Shown here: in pieces, positions 36,163-45,868 of the stretch
How the letters are laid out: the number at the start of each line of letters is the position of its first letter
Position numbering within the stretch: the stretch's first letter is position 1
Origin: Algisphaera sp039180025
GTDB lineage: Bacteria > Planctomycetota > Phycisphaerae > Phycisphaerales > Phycisphaeraceae
DNA length: 64,000 bases
Direction of reading: 5' to 3'
NCBI GenBank assembly: GCA_039180025.1
Contig: JBCDDZ010000009.1
Coordinates: 1 to 64,000, forward strand
Program-made: the position numbers and the translations under genes
Notes under the pieces: generated by a model
Seen by the model: only the letters and a program-made list of their open reading frames with translations
What the model was told of the DNA's origin: nothing
Databases searched by the model: none

Positions 36163-37050
36163 TTACGGCCGCGGCTTCGGCGGATCGGTAGGGCCCAGCG
36201 GTCGGACCGCGGACGCGTCTGCCGGTTGCAAGCGGAGGGTCAGGCGGGTACCCAGAGGCGGGATGACGGCGGTGTGGGCGGTCCAGAGGTCGTTGCCGCC
36301 GTCCTGAGACACGGTGGTGGGGCGGCCGATGAGTTCGTCGCCAAAGTTGACCAGAGAAGCGACGGTGCCGTTGGCCTCGGCCAAGAAATAACGGGTTTGC
36401 TGATGTTCCACGAAGGCCGAGCCGGTGAATAGCCAGGTGTTTCCGGGCATCGTTTCCCCGCGGGTCTGGTCGACGACCCATTGGTTGGCGGCGATCGGTT
36501 GGTCGGGCTGTTCGTCAAGGACGAAAAAAAGCTCGACACGGGGTCCTTGGGGCGGGTGGAAACGGAGTTGGCCGTCGTCGGTCTGCTCGGCGCGAGCGGG
36601 TCGGCCCGGCTCGAGTCCCAAGAGCAGCAGGGCGAGTTGGATATGCTTTGCGTCGGCGTCCACGGTCACAATAGATTCGTGTTCCCGAGTGCCCGGCCGG
36701 CAGGCGAGGAGTTCGAGCCATTCGACTTCACGACCGACCACCCGCGCCCGCAGATCCAGGAAGCGCTCTTGCCGATTCAGGATCACTCCCGGGTAGATTT
36801 CGCGGTTCTCTGGCGGGGCGGTGTTGGCGGAGGTATCGGCAGGCGCTGGGATAGGGACAGAAGCAGAAAGCGGGGCGGGATTAGCCGGGGTGGCTACGGC
36901 GGTTTGCGGCTCAGATTGAGTTTCCCCGGTGGTGGAAGAAGTTACTTCGGGACTGCTCGAACAGGCGACCAGGCAGGTAGCCAACCCTACCCCGAATGCC
37001 AGGATAAGCGTGGTGCGGAAACCAGAATGAGCCCATGGGCCAACGTGCAT
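36163..37050 (-). CDS. YdjY-like lipoprotein
   Basis: 295 residues from ATG 37050; a longer frame starts at 37137. A signal sequence ends in the lipobox LVAC. A disordered Thr/Pro/Ala-rich spacer (~45 residues) is followed by a domain with YPGVILNRQERFLDL, REVEWLELLACRPGTREHES and DAKHIQLALLLLGL. This is the pattern I associate with YdjY-domain proteins found in many planctomycetes. Function is unknown. Its start codon is 36 bases from the divergent start at 37087, so their promoters must overlap each other or the opposing gene. Confidence 0.6.
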   Translation of the reverse strand: MHVGPWAHSGFRTTLILAFGVGLATCLVACSSSPEVTSSTTGETQSEPQTAVATPANPAPLSASVPIPAPADTSANTAPPENREIYPGVILNRQERFLDLRARVVGREVEWLELLACRPGTREHESIVTVDADAKHIQLALLLLGLEPGRPARAEQTDDGQLRFHPPQGPRVELFFVLDEQPDQPIAANQWVVDQTRGETMPGNTWLFTGSAFVEHQQTRYFLAEANGTVASLVNFGDELIGRPTTVSQDGGNDLWTAHTAVIPPLGTRLTLRLQPADASAVRPLGPTDPPKPRP

Positions 37051-37086
37051 CTTGTTGTTATGGTAGCGGAGGAAGAAGGAGCGATC

Positions 37087-37494
37087 TTGACTACACCCCG
37101 CTACGACTCCGAGCAAGACCCGGCAACACCGCTTCATACGGAACGGCTAACTTGGTCGGTACTCTTGGCGAGGTGGGTGGGGTTCGCAAAATCCGCAACG
37201 GGGCTGCCGGACGATTCCGCGGGACGCCGGCTGCGTGAATCGGTGGCCGACATCATTGGCCTCCAAGCGGTCTGGTTTGCTCTCCAAAGCCTAGACGAAC
37301 TTGAAGCAGCGGAACAAAAACTGGGGTTGGACCGAGCGGGAGTGTTGATCGAACGGCACGCTATGGCTCTGCACAATCGATGGGAAGAAAAGCCAATGCC
37401 TTCCGAGATAAACGAACTGGTTGCCGACGCAAAAAAAACCTGGCATGAACAGCGAGGCAAATTTGATGCAGTCGGCGGTTCGTTCAATCTATAA
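37087..37494 (+). CDS. Hypothetical cytoplasmic protein, TTG start
   Basis: 135 residues from TTG 37087, chosen because AAGGAG lies 5 bases upstream. An ATG at 37060 is possible but overlaps the promoter space of the divergent gene. Helical, charged, no signal or membrane segment. Segments: LTWSVLLARWVGFAKS, DSAGRRLRESVADIIGLQAVWFAL, LDRAGVLIERHAMALHNRW. No family recognised. Confidence 0.6.
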   Translation: MTTPRYDSEQDPATPLHTERLTWSVLLARWVGFAKSATGLPDDSAGRRLRESVADIIGLQAVWFALQSLDELEAAEQKLGLDRAGVLIERHAMALHNRWEEKPMPSEINELVADAKKTWHEQRGKFDAVGGSFNL

Positions 37495-37657
37495 GAAATC
37501 CGACAAGCTTAAACCCGCCGGTCGCCCGATTTGCAGGTTAGGCCGCAACGATTGAGCTTGTATGCTCATGGCGTTGTGCAAACCCAGCAGGCTCGTGGGG
37601 GTATAAACTAAAAGCAGGCGCAGTGAGTTTTGATATGCGGATCGACACCAATACGAA

Positions 37658-38542
37658 CTAAGCTACGTCGCTAGAGGCTGGTCGGGGTGCGGCAGACCGG
37701 TTTGCGGAGCGCATGCGCGGCGTGGGTTTTGGCAATCCGCGAGCCATGGCGGCAACATCTTTAATTCCTGAAATCGCCGTCTTGATCTGTAATTTGATGG
37801 GTTCAGGTAAGGCATCTCGTACGACGTGCTCTAAAGCAGGTCGACTGGCGACTTCCTTATGAGGGTGGGTGAAAGCAAACTGCCCTTGAGTCTCGGGTAC
37901 CCACCCGCGGTACCTGGATTTTACGTCGTCAAATTCCACCGATTCGATGCCGAGGCAGCGGCAGGCATAGCGGGTGAGGAAATCGGAGGAAACCATCCCT
38001 TTTTCTGCTCGCTTGCGGATATCTTCCACATCGGCATAGGTGCCGGCGTAATCCTTGAGACGTGTGGAAATGAGTAGTTTCGAGCTTCGGATCAGCATCG
38101 CGGCGGCGCGGGTATACCCGACGAATCCACCCTGGACGTTGGGATAGCCGAGAGGCTCACCGCCCCCCCAGGTGGACCATTCTAAAGTTCCAAAGACGCT
38201 GCAGCCGGTGGGCAGCGGTTTTAGCCGGCGATGCGTCCAGGTGTCGGTATCGATTTTGATCAGGTAAGCGGTAGGGTTTTCTGCATATAGCTCGAGCATC
38301 CGCTGAATCATCCGCCCGCCGTGCTCCGTGCTGTAGAGCCGTTGGCCCGCGACGTATTGGGCCCGGTATTTCCGCGCGATCGAAAGCCATTCCGGGCGGT
38401 CGTCACCGTCGGAGATGATCAGCACCCTCGCTCCAGGGTAGACCTTGCGTAGCTGCGTTAAGCACCAGCGGGCTTGACGCGGATCGCGATAGACTTGCAA
38501 ATAAAAGGTCAGGTCACGATCGGTGGGGGACTGGTACAACAT
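37658..38542 (-). CDS. Putative glycosyltransferase (GT-A-like)
   Basis: 294 residues. The N-terminal half has LTFYLQVYRDPRQARWCLTQL, then VLIISDGDD and AYLIKIDTDTWTHRRL. The DTDTW segment fits a DxD metal/nucleotide-sugar site, and the GGEPLGYPNVQGGFVGYTR segment resembles acceptor-side loops of GT-A enzymes. The C-terminus is basic and Pro/Arg-rich, without a membrane segment. Sugar donor and acceptor are unknown. It lies upstream of nothing obvious; the next gene on this strand is pdxJ, 77 bases to its right. Confidence 0.55.
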   Translation of the reverse strand: MLYQSPTDRDLTFYLQVYRDPRQARWCLTQLRKVYPGARVLIISDGDDRPEWLSIARKYRAQYVAGQRLYSTEHGGRMIQRMLELYAENPTAYLIKIDTDTWTHRRLKPLPTGCSVFGTLEWSTWGGGEPLGYPNVQGGFVGYTRAAAMLIRSSKLLISTRLKDYAGTYADVEDIRKRAEKGMVSSDFLTRYACRCLGIESVEFDDVKSRYRGWVPETQGQFAFTHPHKEVASRPALEHVVRDALPEPIKLQIKTAISGIKDVAAMARGLPKPTPRMRSANRSAAPRPASSDVA

Positions 38543-38580
38543 AGGTATCCGATTTATCGGAGCCTATGGGTATCATCCTT

Positions 38581-38619
38581 GATGTTTTCCCGTAGGCCCT
38601 CTTGGCGTACGGGAACATC
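38581..38619 (-). terminator. Stem-loop immediately after pdxJ
   Basis: GATGTT(TT)CCCGTA pairs with TACGGGAACATC (12 bp with a 2-base bulge, 13-base loop), directly after the pdxJ stop. There is no strong T-run, so termination here would be inefficient or protein-assisted. Confidence 0.45.
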
Positions 38620-39381
38620 CTAGAGGCTGCGTAGACACAGGACGTAGTTTTTCACGGTATTTTTAATCCCATCGTGTAAAGCGTCGGCGATCAGCGCGTG
38701 GCCGATGCTGACTTCCAAAAGGTTGGGGACGTTTTCTGCGAAGCATCGTAGATTCTCTAAGTCCAAATCATGTCCGGCGTTAACGCCAAGACCTACGGCC
38801 TGGGCCCGGGCGGCGGTGGACACGAAACGGTCGAGCACCGGGGTTTGTTTGAGGGTGCCAAAATTTTTCGCGTATCGTTCGGTGTACAGCTCAATCCGGT
38901 GCGCGCCGGTGAGTTTGGCGGCTTCGGCGGTCTCGGGGTCGGGGTCGACGAAGAGGCTGACCCGTGTGCCTTGCTCGCGGAGTTCCGCGACGATCGGCGT
39001 TAATTCCGCGACCACCTCGGGACGGGTCAGGGGGAAGCCGTGGTCGGACGTCGATTGGGTCGGATCGTCCGGGACGAGCGTGGCCTGGGTGGGGCGGATC
39101 CGGCGGAGGATCTCCATCAGGTGGCCGCCGCCGGAATCCAGGGGATTCCCCTCAATGTTGAATTCCCGATCGGCGTACTGCGGCAGCGCAAGTAGTTCCG
39201 CGAGGTCATCAACGTCGCCGGTTCGGATGTGACGCTGATCCGGCCGGGGGTGAACGGTGATGCCGTGGGCCCCGGCGTCGAGCGCCGCGCGGGCGACCTC
39301 CACCACCGACGGGACTTCGCCGGGGCGGGCGTTGCGGAGCAGGGCGACTTTGTTGACGTTGACCGAGAGTTTGGCGGGCAT
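38620..39381 (-). CDS. pdxJ: Pyridoxine 5'-phosphate synthase
   Basis: Last step of DXP-dependent vitamin B6 synthesis: condenses deoxyxylulose 5-phosphate with 3-amino-2-oxopropyl phosphate. 253 residues from ATG 39381 (MPAKLSVNVNKVALLRNARPG), the usual PdxJ beginning; a GTG at 39399 would add six residues. TIM-barrel motifs: GAHGITVHPRPDQRHI, FNIEGNPL, TLVPDDPTQSTSDHGF, VSLFVDPD, HRIELYTE, LGVNAGHDLDL, and the C-terminal VSIGHALIADAL. Catalytic residues of these motifs are present. The asparagine variant VNVNKVA replaces the common VNIDHVA. Confidence 0.94.
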   Translation of the reverse strand: MPAKLSVNVNKVALLRNARPGEVPSVVEVARAALDAGAHGITVHPRPDQRHIRTGDVDDLAELLALPQYADREFNIEGNPLDSGGGHLMEILRRIRPTQATLVPDDPTQSTSDHGFPLTRPEVVAELTPIVAELREQGTRVSLFVDPDPETAEAAKLTGAHRIELYTERYAKNFGTLKQTPVLDRFVSTAARAQAVGLGVNAGHDLDLENLRCFAENVPNLLEVSIGHALIADALHDGIKNTVKNYVLCLRSL

Positions 39382-39395
39382 ATCGGGGCAGACTA

Positions 39396-40721
39396 TCACA
39401 CCGCCGTGGCGGGGTTGGAGGCCGGCGTGCGGGGCAGGTCACCACAGTCTCGGCCGTCCGGCGTGTCGTCGGCCAGGCAGAGAAACAGCTGCCGGTACGC
39501 CAGGAAACTGATGAGCGCCATCACCGGCACGGTAATCGCCCCGACGCCGGGGATGATCTGGGTGGCGATGAGGACGAAGAACACCAGCCGCAGCCCCCAT
39601 TTCATGAGCAGGTTACGCCCCCGTGGGATATGCCTGCGGAACGGCGCCACCAGGGTGAGGCGGTAGAGGATCACGGCGGGGATCACGCCGACGATATAAA
39701 TGAAGCCGAGCCCGGCGCAGGCAAGCAGGATCAGCGGGACCCGCTGGGCGACGCGGTCGACGTAAGCACGGGTAAACGCGGGGTCGGCAAACGGGTCCGT
39801 GCCGCAAACCGCGCAGTGTTGACGCGGTCGACGTTCGCCGAGTTTGGTGGCGCAGAACGCACACCGCCGGGCGGCGGCGAGCTGATAGGGCTGGGTTTCG
39901 AGATCCGCGGGGTCGTCCGTGTCGGACTGCCCCAGCCAGCCGACGTCGCAAACCCGGGGGTTGGGGGTCTTACAGTTTCCGCAGCCCATCGCGCAGCGGT
40001 ACATCGGCTCGCCGCATTGGCCGCAGGGCACACGCGAAGCCTCTTCTTTGCGGTGCGCCCACCAACGCAGGAGCAGGATGAACCCCGAGGCCAGCCCGAT
40101 CAAAGCGATCATCACCAGCGGGAAGACAATCAGGAACAGAACCCCGAAGAGCGCCCAGAGGTCTTCCGCCCAGCTCACGAGTTTTTGGATGCCGACGTCG
40201 TCGTCTTCGTCGGCGTCGATGACCAGGCCGACGAGGAACGACCGCGCCGAGGTGATGACGTAAGTACCCGCCGCGGTGACCGCCGAAACAAACCCGGCCC
40301 AGACCGAACTGAGGCTGAATCCCGCGAGCACCAGGGCGAGCCCCGCCCCCTCGCCGGGAACCGACCCCAGGATCCCCTCGGCGAACGCGGCGTCTCCCGC
40401 GGAAGCGATGCCGAACAAGGTGAGCGCAGCCATGGCGGGCTTGGCGTACTTGTCGATCTCGTTGAGTAGCGCCCGGGCGTCGGGGTTTTTCGTGGCGGCG
40501 ATCTCGACCGCCGCGAGGATGCCCAGGATCCAGAGGCAGGTGTCGCTGGTAAACCAGGACGGGGCCCCGGTAATGCCCAGCAGCTTGAGCATGCCCACAT
40601 CGTCCAGGCCCCAACTCGGGCCGAAGCGCATGATGAGCGCCGCCGCGAACGCCGGGACAAAAGCGCGGGAAGCGAAAAGCCCCATCGAACCCAGCGCCTG
40701 GATCAGTAGCGGTCCACCCAT
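39396..40721 (-). CDS. Polytopic membrane protein with DUF4126-like domain and zinc ribbons
   Basis: 441 residues. The N-terminal ~210 residues have about five membrane segments (GLFASRAFVPAFAAALIMRF, AMAALTLFGIASAGDAAF, VLAGFSLSSVWAGFVSAVTAAGTYV) and resemble DUF4126 proteins. A central cytoplasmic segment carries several Cys pairs (VPCGQCGEPMYRCAMGCGNCKT, RRCAFCATKL, HCAVCGTD), probably two to three zinc ribbons. The C-terminal ~110 residues have two to three more membrane segments. Function unknown. It overlaps the longer possible pdxJ start by 4 bases and lies downstream of another membrane protein gene. Confidence 0.6.
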   Translation of the reverse strand: MGGPLLIQALGSMGLFASRAFVPAFAAALIMRFGPSWGLDDVGMLKLLGITGAPSWFTSDTCLWILGILAAVEIAATKNPDARALLNEIDKYAKPAMAALTLFGIASAGDAAFAEGILGSVPGEGAGLALVLAGFSLSSVWAGFVSAVTAAGTYVITSARSFLVGLVIDADEDDDVGIQKLVSWAEDLWALFGVLFLIVFPLVMIALIGLASGFILLLRWWAHRKEEASRVPCGQCGEPMYRCAMGCGNCKTPNPRVCDVGWLGQSDTDDPADLETQPYQLAAARRCAFCATKLGERRPRQHCAVCGTDPFADPAFTRAYVDRVAQRVPLILLACAGLGFIYIVGVIPAVILYRLTLVAPFRRHIPRGRNLLMKWGLRLVFFVLIATQIIPGVGAITVPVMALISFLAYRQLFLCLADDTPDGRDCGDLPRTPASNPATAV

Positions 40722-40730
40722 GCCGTGATT

Positions 40731-41510
40731 CTAGCGGTTACGGCCCACCTGTAACACCAGCAGCAACGACCAGAAACAGAGCACGAGATTCTGCATCGGC
40801 AGTTGCAGCGGCAGCGGCAAGCAATAGATGACGCAGACGGCGGGGACCCAGACCCCGGCGTTGCTCAGGATCACGGGGAACACTGCCCGGGCGTACCACT
40901 GAGACAGGCCGCCGCTGCGCCAGGGATCGAGCGTGCGTTTGATCGAGAAGCCGGCGTGAGCGAAGGCATAGGCGGCCACGGTGGAAGGGACCGCCCAGAT
41001 AGGGCAGTAGACCGCCTGATCGATCAAGACCTTGGCGAAGAGGGTGGCGGGGTCGCGGCCGTGGCCGAAAACCGAAGCTTGGAGGCGGTAGAGCAGATCG
41101 ACTTCGAGGCCTTTGACCCCCCAGAAAGCGGTGAAGAACAAGAGCTGGGGCCAGGGCATCGTGTCACGCACGCGCTGCACAAGGCCGGGGATAAGGCCGC
41201 CGAACAACGCGGTGCTGACCGCGACAAAGGGCCACCCCCACCGCGTTTTGGCTTCGCCCAGCGTTTGCAGTGCGGCATGGACCGGGTCGAGAAAGCTGTA
41301 AGCCAGAAGCAGCCCGATCGCGAAAGCGATCAGCACCAAGCCGGGCCGAATATTGGCGCGGGCGGCTTCCAGGCCCGCCTCCCACGGCGGGGGTGGGGGG
41401 GATTCTTCGGGCTCGTCCGCTGGGGATGTTGTAGGTTCCGAAGATGGCGGAGGCGGAGGGGGAGCTCCCTGTTCCGGATCTGTGGTGGCGGAGGAGGGGG
41501 CGTCCACCAA
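40731..41510 (-). CDS. Membrane protein, possible Mpv17/PMP22-like
   Basis: 259 residues. The first ~45 residues are disordered and Pro-rich. Four to five membrane segments follow. The last ~55 residues (WYARAVFPVILSNAGVWVP, CLPLPLQLPMQNLVLCFW) recall the W-x-V-W-P...P-l-x-x-R signature region of Mpv17/PMP22 proteins, small channel-like proteins better known from eukaryotes. This resemblance is weak and needs a profile search. It is 9 bases upstream of the DUF4126-like gene on the same strand, so probably cotranscribed. Confidence 0.5.
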   Translation of the reverse strand: MVDAPSSATTDPEQGAPPPPPPSSEPTTSPADEPEESPPPPPWEAGLEAARANIRPGLVLIAFAIGLLLAYSFLDPVHAALQTLGEAKTRWGWPFVAVSTALFGGLIPGLVQRVRDTMPWPQLLFFTAFWGVKGLEVDLLYRLQASVFGHGRDPATLFAKVLIDQAVYCPIWAVPSTVAAYAFAHAGFSIKRTLDPWRSGGLSQWYARAVFPVILSNAGVWVPAVCVIYCLPLPLQLPMQNLVLCFWSLLLVLQVGRNR

Positions 41511-41512
41511 GA

Positions 41513-41965
41513 CTATTCCGGGGGCTCGATCGAAATTTCGGCGTTAACGGAGTTGGCGATAAAGCAGTGCTCGTGCGATTTTTCGTGCATCGCCGAAAGC
41601 GCTTCGGGGCCGGGGGTTTGGTCCCCGCCGAAGCGGATTTTGGGGCGCAGCGTGACGGCGGTCACCGCCATCTTGCCGCCGTCGATTTTACCCAGGACCC
41701 CGGAAGCGTCGTCGGTGTAAGACTCGACGACCAGCCGCTTCTTCGCCGCGAGCGCAAGGAAGGTGAGCATATGGCAGTTCGAGAGCGCGGCGACGAGCAT
41801 CGCTTCGGGATCGACCTTGTCGGGGTTACCCAGAAAATCGGCGGCAGCCGAGCTCTCGATCACGTGGCCGTTGGCGAAGGTCACCGTGTGGTCACGCGAG
41901 TAGCTTTGGTAAGAAAACTCGGCGTCGCCGCGTTCCCAGTGGATGGTGGCTCGGTGGGCGGCCAT
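41513..41965 (-). CDS. OsmC-family peroxiredoxin-like protein
   Basis: 150 residues. OsmC/Ohr proteins reduce organic hydroperoxides with two Cys. Here ALSNCHMLTFLALAAKK carries the first expected Cys and KSHEHCFIANSVN the second, at usual positions. It starts MAAHRATIHWERGD and includes the AVTLRPKIRF segment. It is adjacent to a VOC protein gene (3-base gap) and to membrane proteins downstream; the four genes may be one operon. Whether it is the OsmC or Ohr type cannot be settled here. Confidence 0.85.
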   Translation of the reverse strand: MAAHRATIHWERGDAEFSYQSYSRDHTVTFANGHVIESSAAADFLGNPDKVDPEAMLVAALSNCHMLTFLALAAKKRLVVESYTDDASGVLGKIDGGKMAVTAVTLRPKIRFGGDQTPGPEALSAMHEKSHEHCFIANSVNAEISIEPPE

Positions 41966-41968
41966 GGC

Positions 41969-42415
41969 TTAGAGGTCCTCGCATTGCATGAGTTCGATGA
42001 TCTCGCCGTCGGGCCCGGTGAAAAACGCCAGACGGAGCTTGATGTCGGATTTCTGACCCGGGGCCAGGTTTTCGATGGGCACGTCTTTGGGCTCCACGGT
42101 GACCGTCATGCCCGCGCTGCGGACTTCTTCAATGACCGCGTCGAGGTTGGTACAGCGTAGGCAGAGGTGCAGCCACCGGGCTTCCGCGGCGGTGGGGGGC
42201 TCGGTTTCGTGCTCCGGGCGTTCGAAGATTTCAAGATAGTTCCCGTCGCCCACATCCAGCATGACCGCTCGCGACCCCGAACTGGTACGCCAAAGCATTT
42301 TGGGCGAGCAGCCCAACACGTGCGTGTAGAACTCCACCGACCGATCAAAGTCAGGGCTACGCAGGGCAACGTGGTGCACCCCCGACCCCGCGAGTTTTGG
42401 ATTCTGGTGCGGCAT
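41969..42415 (-). CDS. VOC (glyoxalase/bleomycin-resistance) family protein
   Basis: 148 residues from ATG 42415; an upstream frame to 42478 reads as noncoding. Vicinal-oxygen-chelate fold: HHVALRSPDFDRSVEFYTHVLG at the start and FFTGPDGEIIELMQ at the end, each half containing a His/Glu metal ligand pattern. Methylglyoxal lyase, antibiotic binding or dioxygenase function cannot be told apart here. It is next to the OsmC gene, consistent with a detoxification pair. Confidence 0.78.
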   Translation of the reverse strand: MPHQNPKLAGSGVHHVALRSPDFDRSVEFYTHVLGCSPKMLWRTSSGSRAVMLDVGDGNYLEIFERPEHETEPPTAAEARWLHLCLRCTNLDAVIEEVRSAGMTVTVEPKDVPIENLAPGQKSDIKLRLAFFTGPDGEIIELMQCEDL

Positions 42416-42608
42416 GGCCGGATGATAGCGTGGCTGGCTTGAGAGGTGCAGCGGAGATGGTTCTTTAATGGAGCACACACCGCAGAGTTACAGGTTTCCC
42501 CGGCTTTGAGAGGCCTTTGGGAGTCAGAGTGTTCCGGCTTCAGAGTGCAATGAGGAGCTTTCGCGTTCAGGCGACCGGGTCCATTTTCCGCAGCAGAGCG
42601 GGCGGTTG

Positions 42609-44603
<1,995 letters not shown>

Positions 44604-44819
44604 GGAGAAACCTTTCGCAAATGACACAAATAGCGATGCGCTCAATCCCGGACGCATCGAAAACATACTAATTGGCTCGCCAAAGTCTTACCATAAACCG
44701 TTCAGGAAAGAAGCTTGGCGGCATCGGGAACGCAAATCATTTCGCCCCGCGGAAGGGTGTCGTTGACACCGGGCGAAACGCAGCCGTATCACTTTTGACT
44801 AATCCGTCGGCCTGATTTC

Positions 44820-44849
44820 TTGACACTTCCGCCGAGGATTATCTACAAT
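44820..44849 (+). promoter_or_regulatory. Sigma70-type promoter of tRNA-Lys
   Basis: TTGACA at 44820-44825, an 18-base spacer, then TACAAT at 44844-44849. It lies 30 bases before the tRNA 5' end. Both hexamers are close to consensus. Confidence 0.75.
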
Positions 44850-44879
44850 CCTATGTTCGCCGGTTGATCCAGCGATTCC

Positions 44880-44953
44880 GCCTCCTTAGCTCAGTTGGTT
44901 AGAGCAGCTGACTCTTAATCAGCGGGTCCAAGGTTCGAGTCCTTGAGGGGGCA
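44880..44953 (+). tRNA. tRNA-Lys (anticodon CTT)
   Basis: 74-base cloverleaf: acceptor GCCTCCT/AGGGGGC, D-arm GCTC...GAGC, anticodon stem GCTGA/TCAGC with loop CTCTTAA (anticodon CTT), T-arm AAGGTTCGAGTCCTT, discriminator A. CCA is not encoded. A consensus-like promoter lies upstream and an intrinsic terminator follows. Confidence 0.95.
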
Positions 44954-44967
44954 TTTGAAAAGCAAAG

Positions 44968-44998
44968 GGTTTTCGGTTTTTAGCCGAAAACCTTTTTT
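44968..44998 (+). terminator. Intrinsic terminator of tRNA-Lys
   Basis: GGTTTTCGG pairs with CCGAAAACC around a 7-base loop, followed by six T residues. It ends the tRNA transcript about 15 bases after the mature 3' end. Confidence 0.85.
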
Positions 44999-45076
44999 CG
45001 ATTTATGCTAAATCGGTTTTGATGACCGGGCCTCGTATGCGTCGCGGGTTCCGGTTTGACTGGCAAGTGACCTTTG

Positions 45077-45844
45077 ATGGATCGGCCTGTGTGGCAACGT
45101 ACTTATCTGCTATCCGGCATGCATTGCGGCTCGTGTACAGAAAAAATCGAGGCCGCTTTGCGCGGTGTGGAAGGTGTGATCGACGTCCGCATCACTCGGA
45201 ATCCGTCGCGAGCGTATCTGACGGCCGATCGTCTGATCGATACCGAAACGCTGCAGCGGGCCCTTACGGCAGAGGGCGACTATCGACTGGCTGAGGTTGA
45301 CCCGGCAGACCGGAGCATCCATGAAACCGAGGGTGAACGGCCGTTGACGGAGGAGAAACAACCGGCTGAGCGTTTATATCCCTTGTTTCTGATCGTGGCT
45401 TATTTGCTTGGCGTAGTGGTCCTGATCGAAGCGTTGAGCGATTCGCCGTCCTGGGCGCGGGGGATGCGGCATTTCATGGCCGGGTTTTTCCTGGTGTTTT
45501 CGTTTTTTAAGCTGCTGGACCCGGCCGGGTTCGTCTCCGCGTACCGGGAATACGACCTGATCGCGGCGCGGAGCAAGGCGTGGGCCTGGAGTTACCCGTA
45601 CATCGAGTTGGTCCTGGGGATCGCTTATTTGACGAACGGGTGGCCGATCGGGATAAATCTGGTGACGCTCCTGCTGATGTCGACGGGTGCGCTGGGCGTG
45701 GTGCGGGCACTGCGGGATCGAAAGCGGATCCGTTGTGCGTGTCTGGGCACAGCGCTGAGTCTGCCGATGACGAAAGTGACCCTCGTGGAAGACTTGGCGA
45801 TGGCGGTGATGGCGGCGGCGATGCTAGGGCTTTATGTGTTCTGA
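45077..45844 (+). CDS. HMA domain fused to MauE/DoxX-like membrane domain
   Basis: 255 residues from ATG 45077. The N-terminal ~70 residues are a heavy-metal-associated ferredoxin-like domain with GMHCGSC (Cys17, Cys20), as in copper/zinc/mercury carriers, and LTADRLIDTETL. After a Glu-rich linker, the rest (about 105-255) has four membrane segments: LFLIVAYLLGVVVLIEAL, FMAGFFLVFSFFKLLD, YPYIELVLGIAYL, and VTLLLMSTGALGVVRALR. The second half resembles MauE/methylamine-utilisation-type and DoxX-like membrane proteins, and keeps a Cys pair RCACLG near the end. It is probably a metal-transfer or redox membrane protein; metal and partner are unknown. Confidence 0.65.
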   Translation: MDRPVWQRTYLLSGMHCGSCTEKIEAALRGVEGVIDVRITRNPSRAYLTADRLIDTETLQRALTAEGDYRLAEVDPADRSIHETEGERPLTEEKQPAERLYPLFLIVAYLLGVVVLIEALSDSPSWARGMRHFMAGFFLVFSFFKLLDPAGFVSAYREYDLIAARSKAWAWSYPYIELVLGIAYLTNGWPIGINLVTLLLMSTGALGVVRALRDRKRIRCACLGTALSLPMTKVTLVEDLAMAVMAAAMLGLYVF

Positions 45845-45868
45845 TCGGGGGGCGGCTATCCTGTGGGC

